Shown: piece after piece, positions 45,151 to 58,640 of the stretch
Layout: the number at the start of each line of letters is the position of its first letter
Numbering within the stretch: position 1 is the stretch's first letter
Source: Cryphonectria parasitica EP155
Taxonomy: Eukaryota; Ascomycota; Sordariomycetes; Diaporthales; Cryphonectriaceae
DNA: 64,000 nt
Reading direction: 5' to 3'
Assembly: GCF_011745365.1 (NCBI RefSeq)
Contig: NW_024468915.1
Span: 1,218,653 to 1,282,652, forward strand
The notes under the pieces: generated by a model
The model's input: only the letters and a program-made list of their open reading frames with translations
Databases searched by the model: none
What the model was told of the DNA's origin: nothing
Made by a program: the position numbers and the translations under genes

Positions 45151-48100
45151 CTAGTGCAGAAGGTTCCGCAAGGACGGACTAGCTGACGCACCGCTCGGCT
45201 GACGGTTCTCTGGGGGCCGGGGAGGTAGAGGACCGAGATCCCTCGACGAGGTTGCGTTTTCCCTCGGCATGGGCGGACTTGCGTGGGGAGTTGAGAAGGG
45301 TGAGCGGTGAGGGTTGAGGACCTGAGCAAACAAATGCTCAGGAGGCCGTGGCGGGTGCGCACTACTATGGGGAGGGTGGGGAGGAACAGGAGGTGGATTA
45401 GAGGTCGAATGTGGTGAGTGGTGAGGCTGATGATGATAGGTCGGATGCATGTAAGAAGACCCGCCATTTGACAGTGGTGGTGGAGGTGGCCCACCTCCGT
45501 GACTTCTTGGAGACGGCGGCATGCCGTTGACCATGGGCGGAGAGCCGTGGTGGCCATGGCCGTGAACATGGCCAATACCATTTGGTAGAGATGGTTGTAT
45601 GGAAGGAGGCATGTTGGACAGAGGGGGCGGCCGTAGATGATTTGGCGCTGCGAGGGATGGCATGGAGCTGGGCGGCAAGTGCGGGTGAACTCCATTCATA
45701 TGATGAGGAGGGGGAGGAGGAGGAGGATGAGGAGCAGTGGTAGGTGGGCCGTGTTGCGACGATGGTCGACGCCAATCGTTATACGGTGGGGCCTGCGGTG
45801 GTGGTTGTTGTTGTGGTGTCGCTGATGGTGGCGGGGGTGGAGGCGGCGCCGCCGTCGTAAATGGAGGCAATGGAGGCGGACCTCGCGATATGCCAGACGG
45901 AATCGAAGGAGTAGCAATAGGTTGCGAGAGAGGTGCTGGGGGAGGCGCCGCTGCCGGCGGAACCGGTGCCGACGGAGGCTGTACCATTGGAGCAGAAATG
46001 GGAGGTGGTGCTATAGGGGCCGCAGGTGGTCCAGACGGTGGACCAGGTGGTGGTGGCGGCGGCGGCGGTGGTCCCAAGGTTGGCGGTGCAATCGCAAGGG
46101 GTTGTGAGCTTGTGACTTCCGAGGAACGTCGAGGTGGAGGGTTGTCCCAATTTTGTGGGGCGATCCGTCCGACACTCATCAGATTCTGCGGGCTGCTGGC
46201 AGCCTGAACTGCCTGCACGGCCTGGGCAGAAGACTGGGAGACCTCCTTTGGCGGTAGAGGTGGCGGAGGTGTCTCCTTCCTGGCCACAGGTCGAGGCTGC
46301 CGGTTGGCCTTCTTGCACTTGTGGCATTGGTGGTCCCGCTGTGCCACAAACAACTGAGCCTCTGTACCGAGCGTCCCGTGATAGCCATTCACCAGCAGTC
46401 GTTCCTGAGACTCATCGATAGGATACCACTTGAGACTCACGTCAGTGCCACAGGTGATGCAGACCTTGCCTGCCGGTTGTAAGATCACCGGGAGGTCTTC
46501 TTTGACAGTGCCGTTGACTTGAGCTGGTGGTGCTGCTGGTGCTGCCACAGCCTTTTCCATGGTTGTTGTCGATGCGCGCCGGTTCACCGGTGACACAACA
46601 ACAGCTGCAGTGGATGCCCTCGTCATGGCAGGGATCAGGTTGGCCTTGCGAGCACATCCGGTCAGGGTCAGATCGGCCTGCTTGAAGTTCCGCACATACA
46701 GCTGGAGTGCGTTCAAGCCGGACTCGTCCACCACATCTTGCATCCGATGCACTGTGGTCTTGGGCGGGTGCTCTTTGCACCAGATGGCTGCTGTCATGGT
46801 ACCACTCTCACCACCAATGGTGACAATGTTGTGTTGATCCCGTCGTGAGCCCTTGACAGGTGTGATGTCGAAGCCGAGAGTGTAGCCAGCCTGGTGTGCA
46901 CATTCGACATGGACTGGCGCACGGCAGTGGGCACAAGAAACGCAGGCACCTCTCTGTGACTTGCATACCTTGCAGACCTCCTGATACCGGGCCCGGGGAA
47001 TGGAAGGGATACCTTCACTAGGCTCAAGTGCCTTTGCATTGCCAAACTTGACCTCTGGGGTAAAGACAGCACAGGTGACGTGGACCCAGTTGGTATCTGC
47101 CGTCTTCTTGAGCGGCTCCCTTGGGTTGATAGGCCGACCAAGATCCACCTGTCGCTTGCGGTAGAACTCGGCTGCCTTGACGGCCTTTTCCTTCTCCAGC
47201 TTCTCACGCTCGCGTTCCTTCTCCGTCTTCTTCTTGTGGGAGATCTTCGGAGGCTCCACAAAGTCGTGTTCCGTATTCTCGACCGGACAGAGGACGCATT
47301 TGATGAACTGTAAACCTTTAGTTAGCTCATGCATGCACTCTATGACAAGGCTGCTGTTTATTGAAAATAACTTGCCAGTGATGCCTGGGGATTTTTGTCG
47401 TTGGCGCACGTGTCGCAGCTCCATTTTCCAGAGTGACGGTTGTCAACTACTCCGTAGCAATTCCGATGCACGCTCAACCGGCATTCTCTGCATTGAAGGT
47501 GTTGGTCCGCAAGGGGCTCGAGTTGACGGCAGATATCGCATGGCATCGTCCTGGCTTTGGGCATTGGAGGGGGAGGTGGCGGCGCTGGTTTCTCCGCTGG
47601 CTTCTCCTTTTCTTTCTCCTGCACCTTTTCTCTCTCCTTGTCCTTGTCTTTCTCCTTCTTCTCCTTCTTGCTCGTAGCGTTGCCAGCGGTAGCACCTGCA
47701 GCCTCTGATGCCAAGGCAGCCTCTGAGTCTCGATCAGACTTTAATTTCTTGCGAGGCGGCTCCTGCGTCGTGGTCTGGGCAGATCCGCCCACAGGACTTG
47801 GACTGCTGGTGGCAGGCTCCGGCGTGTTGTAATTCGTCGCTGCAATCATCTCGTTGTTGGCCTGCAGCTCTTTCAGGAGCTCCTCGTCGACCTTCTTCTT
47901 CCACGCACGACCACCGGCAGCGGCAACCTTCTTGGCCACCTCCTCTACATCCTCCCACTGGATGGCATACCGACGCCAGAGCTCGGCACATCTCCTGCAT
48001 AGCGCAACCACATACTGATTGCCCTTATCCTTGGCTTTACTCCCATTTTCTGTGACCACGGCCGCTGTGACATTGGGAGCGCGGCGCCACTGTCTCGACG

Positions 48101-51100
48101 TTTTGGTGTTGCAGAATTTGCACATGAAGCCCTTCTTCTTGACCTTGGCCTTGTCGGTGTCGAATGCCGAGTCGTCGTGGTCGTCTGCGACCTCGTCGGC
48201 AGCCTTGCTTGCCTCTGCCTGTGCCCTCTTGATCTCCTTCTTGCCTTTGCGTGCAGAGTAGTTGCCCCAGATTTGCTTGCCTTTGGCAGTCTTTTTCCAC
48301 TTGTACCAGTGTCGAACGATCATACCATGCGGCACCGTCTTCACAAATCTCTTGACGAGCTGCATTTCTGAGCCAAACTTGGTCACAGCCTCCTCAAACT
48401 TCTTCTGCTCCGTGGGGGTCAGTTCGGGCTCCTTGAAAGCAGACTTGTCGATCGTGGGAAGCACTCTGAGTGCCTTTTCGGCATCGTAATTGTTCTTGTA
48501 GAGCAGGTCTCGCGCGATGTCTTCCATGTTCGTACTCTTTTCGGGGACATCAAGCGCCTTCCACATGGTCCTAGCCCTGTCCATGTAGTCATCGATACCG
48601 GCCTCGGAGATGACGATGTCGCCGTCAGCATCTTTCAGGATCTCCCCATGCTTGTCCTCTATCGGTTTCCAGAGACACTGAGAAGTACTGTTTGGATCGT
48701 CGTCAGGCAGATCCAGTCCTCGGGGGATGAAGCCCGGGAAGGGCTCATCTTGAATGTGCTTGGGGCGAGATTCTCGCTCGCGCTTGTCTTTCTCGATGAG
48801 GGCCTGGGTCTCCTTTGAGTGCCGACCATCTTTGCGACCGCTCTTCTTAATCTCCAGCGGCTTCACAAACTTGACCGGTCGCCCTGGCCAGGGACCAACG
48901 GTGGCTTGGTGTCGAGGTCCAAGCCTTGAGCTCGCACGAGGATAGATGCGGTCATCATAATCAAGTGCATCTTCTATCTTGCAGTGCATGCCCAGATATC
49001 GATAGGGCCAGAGACTAGCCTGGTGCAGCTGCTCTGCTGTCGGGGGAGGATGTTCCTCCTCGTCGCCGTAGCTGGTCCCGTTCGTGTCGGCATGACCAGG
49101 ATCCTCTTCCTCCTCCTCTGGAACCTCTTCATCCTCGGCCCCAAGATGAGAAGCGTGGAGGTGAGGTGCATTGAGCGCCTCGAGTTTCCTCTCCTGGGCG
49201 AGATTGCAAGGAGCACAGGCCCAGCCAAACCCACGGGCGGGTTTCTTCTGCAAGGGCGGACGCACGCATGTCATATGGTAGGTGTTCCCGCAAAACCCGC
49301 AGTCGACTGAATCAGCACTACATAGTTCCCAGTCAGGTTAGCGCATGCGGGGCGGATGAGCTTATCCCAAAGGAGTACCAGCGCGGATTGGGTGTCCCTG
49401 CACTCGCGAGCTTGGCAGCGGTGGCACCTCCGACAAACTGAGAGGCGGGACTCATTTTTTTCTTTCTGGTGGGGGGGGGGGGGGTGGTGCAGCAGCAGGA
49501 GAGAAGGAGGCGAGGATTGGGAACTTCTTTCTTTCTTTCTCTCTCTCTCTCTCTGGTTTCGCCAGGCTAGAAATTTGGGTCGGGCCAAAGCCAGCAGCGC
49601 GGATTAGGCCCAGGGCTGACATGCTGCATAGAAGCGAGGAAAAAAAGGAAAAGAAAGGAAAATGACAAAGGGAACAGGGACGGGGTAGGACAGGGTATGC
49701 GACAAATTGAGAAGCGAAAAATGGGGGCGGTGGATGAGGATTACTGGGTGCTGGCGACCGTGATTGGATACGTACTTGGCGCAATAGCCGTTGCATCGCT
49801 TGCAGGACTTCACAGCACTTGTGAGCTCTTTGCCACGGCCCTGCTCGACTAGGACGAACTTCCATCGCTCATCCAGAACTTTCTTGACGCGTTCCGGGAC
49901 ATTGATGATTTGTGATGTCGGGATGGCGTCGTAATTTTTTGAGATGTAGCGGTCGTACAACTTGTCCCACCAGAAGCAGTCTGGGATTTTGCGGTAGTCG
50001 TCCAGTTTGGGGATGTCAGCTTTGTGTTTGACGGTGCATTTGCCGCGCAGCGTGTTCAGAGGGCTGATGTCGGAATGCATCGTCGCGTACAGCTGCCGCG
50101 TGTCCTGGGTCTTGCGAGCAATGTCCTTGGGTCGGTAGAACCAGTTGACTCGTATTGAGTCCACTGGGTTAGATGAATTATTATTCTTGTGCAAAAACTC
50201 CATGATCCGGCCAATGTAGTACGGCTCCCCAGGTGGTTCACAGACCAGGTAGACGTGATCTGTGAGATGCATCAGCGAAAACGGATGTATTCAAAGGGCG
50301 CAGAAATGACTTCGGTGGCATTCAGCGCGAAGGGAAAAGAGGGGACGAAGAAGAGAGGAAGGAAAAAGACGGAGAAGAAAAGGAGGGAGGAACTGACCGT
50401 TCACGGCCAAGACAGTGCCATCGTCGGCTGTCAGTGTGTTGTTTTTGGGGCGAGCCTTGGTGTCGTCAAAGCTCATCATGTTGGTTTCTCCATAGCCAGT
50501 GGCGCGGCCCACGGTCTTCCGCATGGTGCTGTTTGACGATGCAGATTTGTGCGCAGCCGAGCCGCCCTGGTGTTGGTTTGCGTTGGCAGAGTTAGAATGC
50601 GTGCCGGCCTTGCGCTTCTTGGAGGCTGGCTGCGTGGTAGTGGCAGATTGCGCAGTAGATGAAGAGGGGGGTGCCGCTGCAGCGGTAGCATCATGGTCGT
50701 TGTTGTGGTTTTGCTGCTGGGGCTGCTGGGGCTGCTGCTGGGGCTCCTTGGCGGAGGGGGCAGATTTTACATTCTCGGTGGTGGGAAGGGGTTTGCGAGT
50801 TGACGATGCAGTCGGGCGCGGCGCTGCGTCATTCGACCCACTGGACGAATTTGGCTGCCGTTGCACCTTCTTGGGGTCGCCGTCGTCCTTACGCTCAGGA
50901 TACATTTCGAAATCCATCGTCTCGAGATCCTTGTCCTCGGCGTAGTTGGGCCGAGCTCTGCCATTCCTGTTGCGTGAACGGGTGCCATACGGCGACGGAC
51001 CAGTACCAACGCCGTCCTTGCCTTCTGGCGGGTTCGAGAGCGATGAGGACGACAACGACTTGGCCATAGGCTGCGACGTGGCAGCACCTTTGCCAGGCGC

Positions 51101-51283
51101 CATCGTGTCGACGTCGGCCTGATGAGCTGGCAGGCCGTTGGTGGAGGATGGGGATGAATTCCTGGAATGCAGGTCTGGGTTGGGTGTCTGAGATACGTCC
51201 TTGGAGGAAGTAGCAGTAGTGAGTGGAGGAAGAGATGGGCTGTCGGTGCTGCTAGCAGCGGCTGGTTGAGATTTAGGAGCCAT
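45151..51283 (-). CDS. SNT2: Snt2-type chromatin protein (BAH, PHD, SANT, extended PHD)
   Basis: Large nuclear protein of 1822 residues; yeast Snt2 is a histone-reading E3 ubiquitin ligase that acts with Ecm5/Rpd3 in stress responses (family knowledge). Exons on the minus strand: 51283-50398, 50259-49776, 49317-47376, 47307-45151. Domain order: disordered Ser/Gln-rich N-terminus; BAH domain from DHVYLVCEPPGEPYYIGRI; a first PHD finger starting CKRCNGYCA and continuing DCGFCGNTYHMTC; an ELM2/SANT-type part (TPTEQKKFEEAVTKFGSEMQ); a GATA-like finger (CKFCNTKTSRQWRR...CRRCAELWRR); a second PHD (CDICRQLEPL...CDTC) followed by an extended PHD (CVLCPVENTEHDF, WVHVTCAVFTPEV); and a very proline-rich tail. 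Intron 2 is unusually long (458 nt) and splits the first PHD; intron 3 (68 nt) has a GC donor (GCAAGT). The ATG at 51283 is the first in frame. Confidence 0.93.
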
Positions 51284-54200
51284 GGCGTGTGTGTGACTGC
51301 GGATTGCGGACGGCGGACGCCGTAGCCCTTGGGGGGTAGGGGGGTAAGAGAGAGGAGGAAGTAGGGGGGAGGGGAGGACAGAGTGAATGAAGAAAACGAA
51401 AGCGAGGCGCCGACCCTGTGCAGTGTAGTCGGCGCCGCGAAAACCGACGGATGGCACGGAGGAGGCCACAAGAGTAAACTACGAAATCAGGGACAGGATA
51501 TAGGTGAACCTGGCAAGATGATGGACAAAACGGGTTTTGTAGGGCAAGAGTGTGGGGGAAAACCTCTGGACAGTTGGTGGAGAGAGGGAAAACTTAAGCA
51601 AAGAAACGACGGGTGAGATTGTGTATGGGCGACGATGAGGACGGCGAGGGAAGGTTATTGAGGAAGAACGATATAGGGTGGGAATGGGGAAGAGATGAAA
51701 AGGGCAAGGCAGGCATGGGGGGGGGGTGGTGGTGGATTGTGGTTTAGACCAGTATGGATTAGGTAAGGTAGATAAGTAGGTAAACGCAGGACGAGACGAA
51801 TGAGTTCCGCGATCTGTGGTCCAGAAATAAAAATCGAGGTAAAAGGCAAAAGCGAGGTAAGGCGAGGCGAGGCAAGGTAAGGCAAGGTTGGTTAGCCGTT
51901 AGTACATAATAAGTGTGAGGTGCAGCCGCAGACCGTGGCTAAGGTCGAAAAAAAAGAGGGCGGCGGCGGAAGGTGCGAGGAAGGAGGGTCGAAATGTGAG
52001 ATGATGCAGATGGACGACCAGGGCCCAGAGGCCCAAGAAGCCCAGCCCAGCCGGGGCAGCACAGCAACCCACCGTGTGCAGTGACAGCCAGTTTTTCAAC
52101 CCCCCCCCCCCTCTCTAGTAATCTACGCGCATATAGTGATCTAAGTAGTCTATACTATACATCAAGGACACATGCGTACCCCTTCAAAAGCCCGCGTCCC
52201 CCATCTGATATACTGGGGGACGAAAGCAGAGTGGTGAGGACTGAGATTAGAACTATTATACTATGTTACTATGTATAAAATGTGGGAGAGATATGTTCGC
52301 TACTTCCGACACAGGGAAACAAGAGAAAAACAGAAAAGAGAAGAGGGAAAGAAACCCTTCATTAGGAGGAAAGGGAAAAAGAGGGAGGGGGGCGGACCCT
52401 ATAGATCAGAACATGCCACGAACCGGCCGAAGAAGTGAAAGGCCAGAGACAGACAAGAAACCAGGGAAGGGCGAGAAAGCAGAAGAGAAAGAGAGAGAGC
52501 GAGGAAAGAGATGGGATGGAGACGTCGCGGTGGATCTGACTGACATGGGTGACATGCTCAAGCCAAGCCATACGCCGCCTCTGCACAAAGGCTACCCCAG
52601 CAGACAGCGACAGGGGCCCTGACTTTGCACCTCATGTCTCCCCAAGTACCCAAGACCTTGTCCCCATGCAGCACCCCCCCTCCTCCCCCAACCTAACGTG
52701 GGCTTTCTGCCGAGCCCTGAAAAAGGACGACACGCCTTGAAATGCCCGCCACCCCCCCTTCCATATCAAATTCTTTTTCCTGACGACTACCATCCGCAAT
52801 GACGGAATCAGAATCATCTATGTGGACTATGTGGATCCCGAGGAGATGCATAACATCAAAGGTCATTTGCAACTACATAGGAGACAAAGGGATGATGTTG
52901 ATTGATTTTTCTCTTCCACAAGCGGTCGCCAGTGTAAGTAGTCTACCCACACCCAGCCTATTGCCGCGGGAGGGCTTCAGAGAAAAGCGCCTGCCATCTG
53001 GGGAGGAGGATATACTCTGAGAGGTAAATGCGAGAGATGGGTTCCCAGATCGCAAGTCACTAGACCATCAAGCCTGCGAAGCTGATTCTTTGTTCTTTCC
53101 GTTGAAATGACTTACCAAGGCTGTGTGATCCGAATGAAAGCACTTGTATAACGTGGTGAATTGTAGTAAAGTCCGCTTTCAGATGCAGTCTGGATCACAA
53201 GAGGGGGTGAGAAAATGAAGATGTAAGAGAGGGGGCTGTTAAATCTACTGTGTATGTCTGGCGGCGTGACGATGCCTGGAGAGGCTGCGAGGCCCGAGAA
53301 AAAGAGATCACACCGGCTGCGGCGTCCCACACAGACCAGAAACTTCCAGTCCTCCCCCCCCCCCCCTTTAGCAAATACATGGCAAGATGGACGACCCCAC
53401 AGATCTGGGACACATGAGTACCGTATAGTACTACATATATCTGATGACCGCATTCCCCCAGCATAAGCAGCGCTCTTCAACACTTCATCATCATGTGAGG
53501 AAGTAACATTGAAGACTGTGTGAGTCAATTTCTGGGATGTTCTTTCCCAAATGGATTATTTGACCTAAGGGTTAAGGTAGGCGTGGGTGGGAGAAGTTGA
53601 TGGGGGGGAAAGGAACACTGTCCTCACACTTTGGATGTGGCACCTGAGCAGGGTTGTTGTGTTGGGGCTCCTACCCCGGCACGCCCAGTTGGCTGGAACA
53701 TTGCGGAAAGATCTTGAAAGGTGTGTGCAGTGGGCGGCGGCGGCACACCCCTCGCAGCACAAGTTCTTTGGTACGTATCCCATGTACCCGCAACCTGTCC
53801 TCTACATTGGGGGGCCCCCCTTCCACCCCCATGTGGGACCACCCACGCCCAGGGCAGGTTCGGCATCCTCCCTCACGTTCAACCAAGTCAAGCAGCCGAG
53901 AAGTTGTTGTCGCCTTTTCTGTGTCTGCTGCATCTGGTAGGTGTGCGACTAGGTACTTAGGGCTAGGAAGGTTCATGTTCCTGAAAAGATCGTTTCCCTC
54001 CGCCCATCGCTCATTTGCTGGATATCGCCCTGCGCCCAATTGTACATGTCATCACCTCACCTCTCGCGCCTGTCAGCCTGCCGCCTTGTGACGACCTGCC
54101 ATCACACACACGCGCCCCCTCTTCCTCTTGCTCATCCCCTTTCCTAAATACCATCAGCCGTGTACGAGTTTTCTGACTGATGGCAGTCATCATCCGAAGT

Positions 54201-57200
54201 GCATGAGACCCGGCTGCGCCATGAGAAGATGACGGATAATCTTGCGCTTTGCGTAACTGTATTTGTGGCGTCGGGTGATGGCGCAAAGGAGGTCCATGTT
54301 TTCTCACGTTTGCCAGCGAGGCAACTTTTGCTGCGAGCCACAGAGAGAGAGACGAGAGGAAGGGGGAGATCAGCAGCCGAGAGAGGAAGAAAAAGAAGAA
54401 GCAGAAGAATGGTTGCGCATTCCATGGGTTGAAGTCGTGGCAATGGGTGGCTGCCACATTCGGCGATCTCGCTATCCTCCCTAATCATCCTAAGCCCAGC
54501 GCCCAGGGTCGCTGCAAAACCGCCAGCAGCGCCGCCGCGATGCATGAAATCTACCCTACCAGGTGGATCCTGAAGCACTAAAAAAGGGTCGAAAGGGCCA
54601 CGCCTGCAAAGCCCACAACTCCCGTGATCTTCAAATCCACCCAAAAGACCTCCTCTCCTATTTCAATGTGCCCCCGTCAGGTCGGATTTGTTCTATGCTC
54701 GCTATCCCCCCCCCCCCCTTCTTTTCTTTTTCTTTTTCTCACGACGACGTTGTGGATTCTCAAGCCAAAACACCGGCTCATCTCGGCGGCTGGAATGACA
54801 AGTTTGGAATGAGGATCAGTGCCGTCAAGAAGAGAGGTATCGCCTGCTGCCTGCTGACTGGCCGAACGCAGCTGGACATCCTGTGCCTCCTAAGCTTTCT
54901 TTCTCACTTGACTCGAGCACGATTCGGCATGCACTGACGTCTAGCCTCTTGGTCTGCCATCGACTTGGTCCCAGATAGGAATCGGCTGGGAAATGGGTCG
55001 GATGGAACTGCCCGCCTTCCTCGCCAGTCCCGTCTCTCGTGCCACACTGCCGAGACGATAGACAGCTCTCTGTCTGTCTCTTCAATATTTTCACACGTCG
55101 CCATGGCTGTTGTCATTTGAGTACTTGATAATAAGCCAGCACAAGTTTGGAACATGACTGCAGGCCTCTTTCCTTTGGACCGCCGATAATACTGCATGCA
55201 CCATCAAACTTGGTGCTTTAGCAGCACCACCACCACCGCAGGCCCTGTCGGGACCACGCGCTGGCCCGGGGCAAGATGGGGACCCAAACCAGGATTGGTA
55301 TTAGGGATCTCGCACTTGTAAGGTGGCCGAGGTTGTCCTCACCATCGGATTTCTGAAGTCACCCCAGCATCTCTCGTCCCCTCGTCGTTCGGGCTGGATG
55401 ATCAACATCGATCTCACTTCGATATTGCCTTGGGATTCATCATTCCTGCCGACTTCAAGCGTGCTGTCGTTGTGCTCAAATGATCGCCGGGACATGTAGA
55501 GCCTCGCCGACACTTTTTTGTCGCCGGAGCCGGTGGACTGACTGGCCCCGACAGCCTACATGATTTGACTTCTGATGCCGCTGCATCCGAATCACATCGG
55601 GTGTTGTATATTCTTCGAAATAGATAGCCAAGAGAGTCGTTATGATCTTTTGGTTGTTCGCCTGGACGGATTCACTACCCTAACCAGCTTCTTCTGCTGC
55701 CACGTTTTGAAGACAGGGGAAAGCGAGTGAGCGGAGGGAGTGTCGTTCCTTTCGGCCATGCACGAACGCGGACAGGCACCGACAGGGTATTCCTCCACAC
55801 CTCCCAGCCCGCTTGGACCAAGGCGGCTGCCCAATTGCAACCTCCTCCGTTCAGCACCACTTGGTCTTCGCTTCTTGAATTTCTGCATGCAAGCAACGAT
55901 GACGACCCGAATAATATGTTGAACGTCTGTCGTCGCCGCCGCTCTCTTGTCGCTAGCTATACCCATGGATTGGCACGTTCAACATGCCCAGTACAGAAGG
56001 GGGGTTCATGTGCCAAAGAGGGAAGACTACTGATCACTATTGCTGACTCTTTCCCTTCTATTATTCTTCGGCAGGATCGTGATTATTTTTGGGCAGAGCA
56101 GGGCAGACCGCATGCTGCCAGCTGTTTCAAAGGTCAAACCCGACATTGGTCATCGCTTGGCGCCTGGCAGGGGTATCGCTGACAAGTCTTTTCCAACCAC
56201 AGATGACCAATATCAAAAAGGGCCCTTCCCTCTCTGCCTGGGCCTTTGTGGTACGCAGGAAATGTGGCCTGGACCGGAGAGCCTGATCCAGGACTAGTCT
56301 CGCAAGAAGATTCCTACCGACAACAGATCAACATATCCTGGCGGTAATCGCTCTCTCTGCTGCGGCCCCAGCTGTATTCGCCACAATAAGCAATCGTCCA
56401 CGTTTTTGGTTTCCACTAACAGCTTAACCGATCTGCAGCACCATCCCGCGCCTCTTTCCCTCCCTCTCCCTCCCAACTGGCCAGAGGCATCGAAGCTCTC
56501 TTTGTGTGATTGATGACAACTTCTTTGTTCTGAGACTGCTTGATCTTGGCAGTGGTCTCTGAGAAATACCATGTTGATGGATGCCCAGTACTTAGCAGAC
56601 ACATTTTGCTATGCTGCTTTGGGGGGCGAGAGGAGCCTGGGGGGACCAGTGCCGGGGTATTGTCGCACAACACCAATGGTGCACCAAATTTCCAGCCTTT
56701 CATTGGTCGGCAGCGTCACAGTCGGCCCTCGAAAATGGCTAGAGTCCCCAGGCCGTCTAGGTTTCCCTCGCGCCAGAGGGCTCTGATGAACTTTCTTGCC
56801 CTCTCGAAAAGGACCTCGTGGTCGACAAGGCATACAAGATGGACGCTCGGATTGTTTGGTATCGGCTATTCGTTGAACATGGATGGGGGAAGGGATAAAA
56901 ATGCAGACTCGATGTGCATGCAAGCTGGTTGTCTCATGGCTCGAGGACCGGACAAGGAATGATGAGTAGCAGACCGAAATAAGTGGCGTCAGGGAACAAG
57001 AAGACAGGCCACACCAAAGTACCATAGAAATATGTCCCATCATGCCACGGAGCACCGGACCGCTCGAGGGGTCGCGCCAAGGGGGGGGGGGATCCCGACT
57101 TGTCGGGCAGAACACTAATCAGCCCACAGTTGACAGCAGATGGTATCATGACCCGAAGACACAACAAACTGTGTGATACTCTCCGGATTCCGCCATCTAA

Positions 57201-57406
57201 CCCCAGAAGAGGTGCAAGAAACAAAAGTGAGGGGATACAGAACTTATAGGATGCATGTCTTATCGAAGGGTGGCTGGCTACGTACTCAGGACGGCTCGAC
57301 AAAACATTTCAGCAGGCTCCGAATCCATGGGATTCGTCATGGGATTCGTAGAACCTTCGATATGGGGGGGGGGGTTTGCACAGCCTAAGAGAGGGAGAAA
57401 GAGAGG

Positions 57407-57437
<31 letters not shown>

Positions 57438-58021
57438 CGCCTTGAAAGGAGGCGCTAAAGGAGTCAGCGAACATCTGGCAAAATCTCCCCATCGAAACGG
57501 CATACGGGACTCATTGGCAATATTCGCCAGGAATTATAGGATGGTAAGAACAGGGCTAGGAAAGCGACCATACGAGCAGGCAGGGCATCTTAGCACTGTT
57601 GCGAGAGCACCCACGACCCTCAGGGGAGAGAGCCTTGCCACCAATTTTGTCAGGCTTGCGCGACAGCACAAGCATCGCTGTGTATAGACAAGAGAGACAG
57701 AGGAGCGGGGGGGGGGGAGGAGAGAAAGAAAAGAAGAAAACACCAAGAAGACGAAAAGAAAAAGGAAACCCCAAAAATTGAGAGAAGGCACAGTGCAGGA
57801 GATGGAAGACCTCAAAAAATCCAAGACGCTTCAAAATCACTAGATCAGATGGGAGTATTGAGCTTGGACAATATGGGAGTGCACCGAGTCTGCCGCATCC
57901 AGTTGGGCCTTGATCGGGGCGACGCACCCAATCGAAGCGAGACGCGATTCCTTGGTCATGGCGCTCGGGATCTACATACTGTACATAGGTACGTAGTATT
58001 GGCGTACATTTTTCTATTAAA

Positions 58022-58048
58022 TTTTTTTTTTTTTTTTTTTTTTTTTTT
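58022..58048. repeat. 27-nt poly-T tract
   Basis: An uninterrupted T run about 600 bp upstream of the helicase gene. Poly(dA:dT) tracts of this kind usually exclude nucleosomes (general knowledge). Confidence 0.95.
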
Positions 58049-58568
58049 GGTTAATGTATGTACCATATTAGGGAACCGCGGGAAAGGGAGGGGTCCACCC
58101 GCCTGGTCTGGTCCTGCAACGAATTGGACGAGGTGGTTTCCCTTTCCTGCAGGGGTTGGGTTTGTAGGCTTCTAGCCAATGAGCAGCTGCCTAAATGCAG
58201 GGACCTTCCAAGCTCAGGGCTCTCCCATCGCGGCAATGATCCGGGTGTTCGCCGTTGCTGCTTACCTAAGGTAGCCTAGCCTGAAAGCGTCATGTCCTCG
58301 ATTGCTTGTTTGGAAAACGTCTTGGTTGCCTGGCGACATATGGACAGCTTCAAGCCCGCACCAAAAAGAGAAGCGTCTCCTTCGTTCTTTGGCTTCTTAT
58401 CTCGAGGCGGCTGATCACATTCGATCTCGTTTCTTCTGGCTTTTGTCGTCTATTCTCCATTCTCTTTTTGCTAATTCCTTGGAGTCGAATATAGCTTAGT
58501 TTCTTTGACCACAGTCGCTCTTAGGCCACGCTCTGATCTTGCCGAGCATGTCATACTGACCTGAAAAG

Positions 58569-58640
58569 ATGAACGTGCCTGGTTTGGAAACTCGTGCTCC
58601 TGGTTTCGCTTGGTTCCAGTCGCAGCCCACGCGGGCTTGA
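58569..58640 (+). other. Upstream ORF directly before the helicase start codon
   Basis: An ATG at 58569 opens a 23-codon frame ending in TGA at 58638-58640, two bases before the helicase ATG at 58643, in a different frame. If both are on the mRNA, the uORF could limit translation or permit reinitiation. It might instead be part of an unrecognised first exon. Confidence 0.4.

Noticed and set aside
48997..49004. Third TATCGATA copy
   Set aside because: It lies in SNT2 coding sequence, so it is not evidence for a promoter element.
49271..49588. Cys-rich frame as a possible extra zinc finger of SNT2
   Set aside because: Its frame does not join the flanking exons, and the PHD finger is complete without it; kept only as a possible alternative exon.
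53587..54091. Overlapping open frames of 80-145 codons in all frames
   Set aside because: No motif, no coding bias, and equal openness on both strands; looks like GC-rich random sequence.
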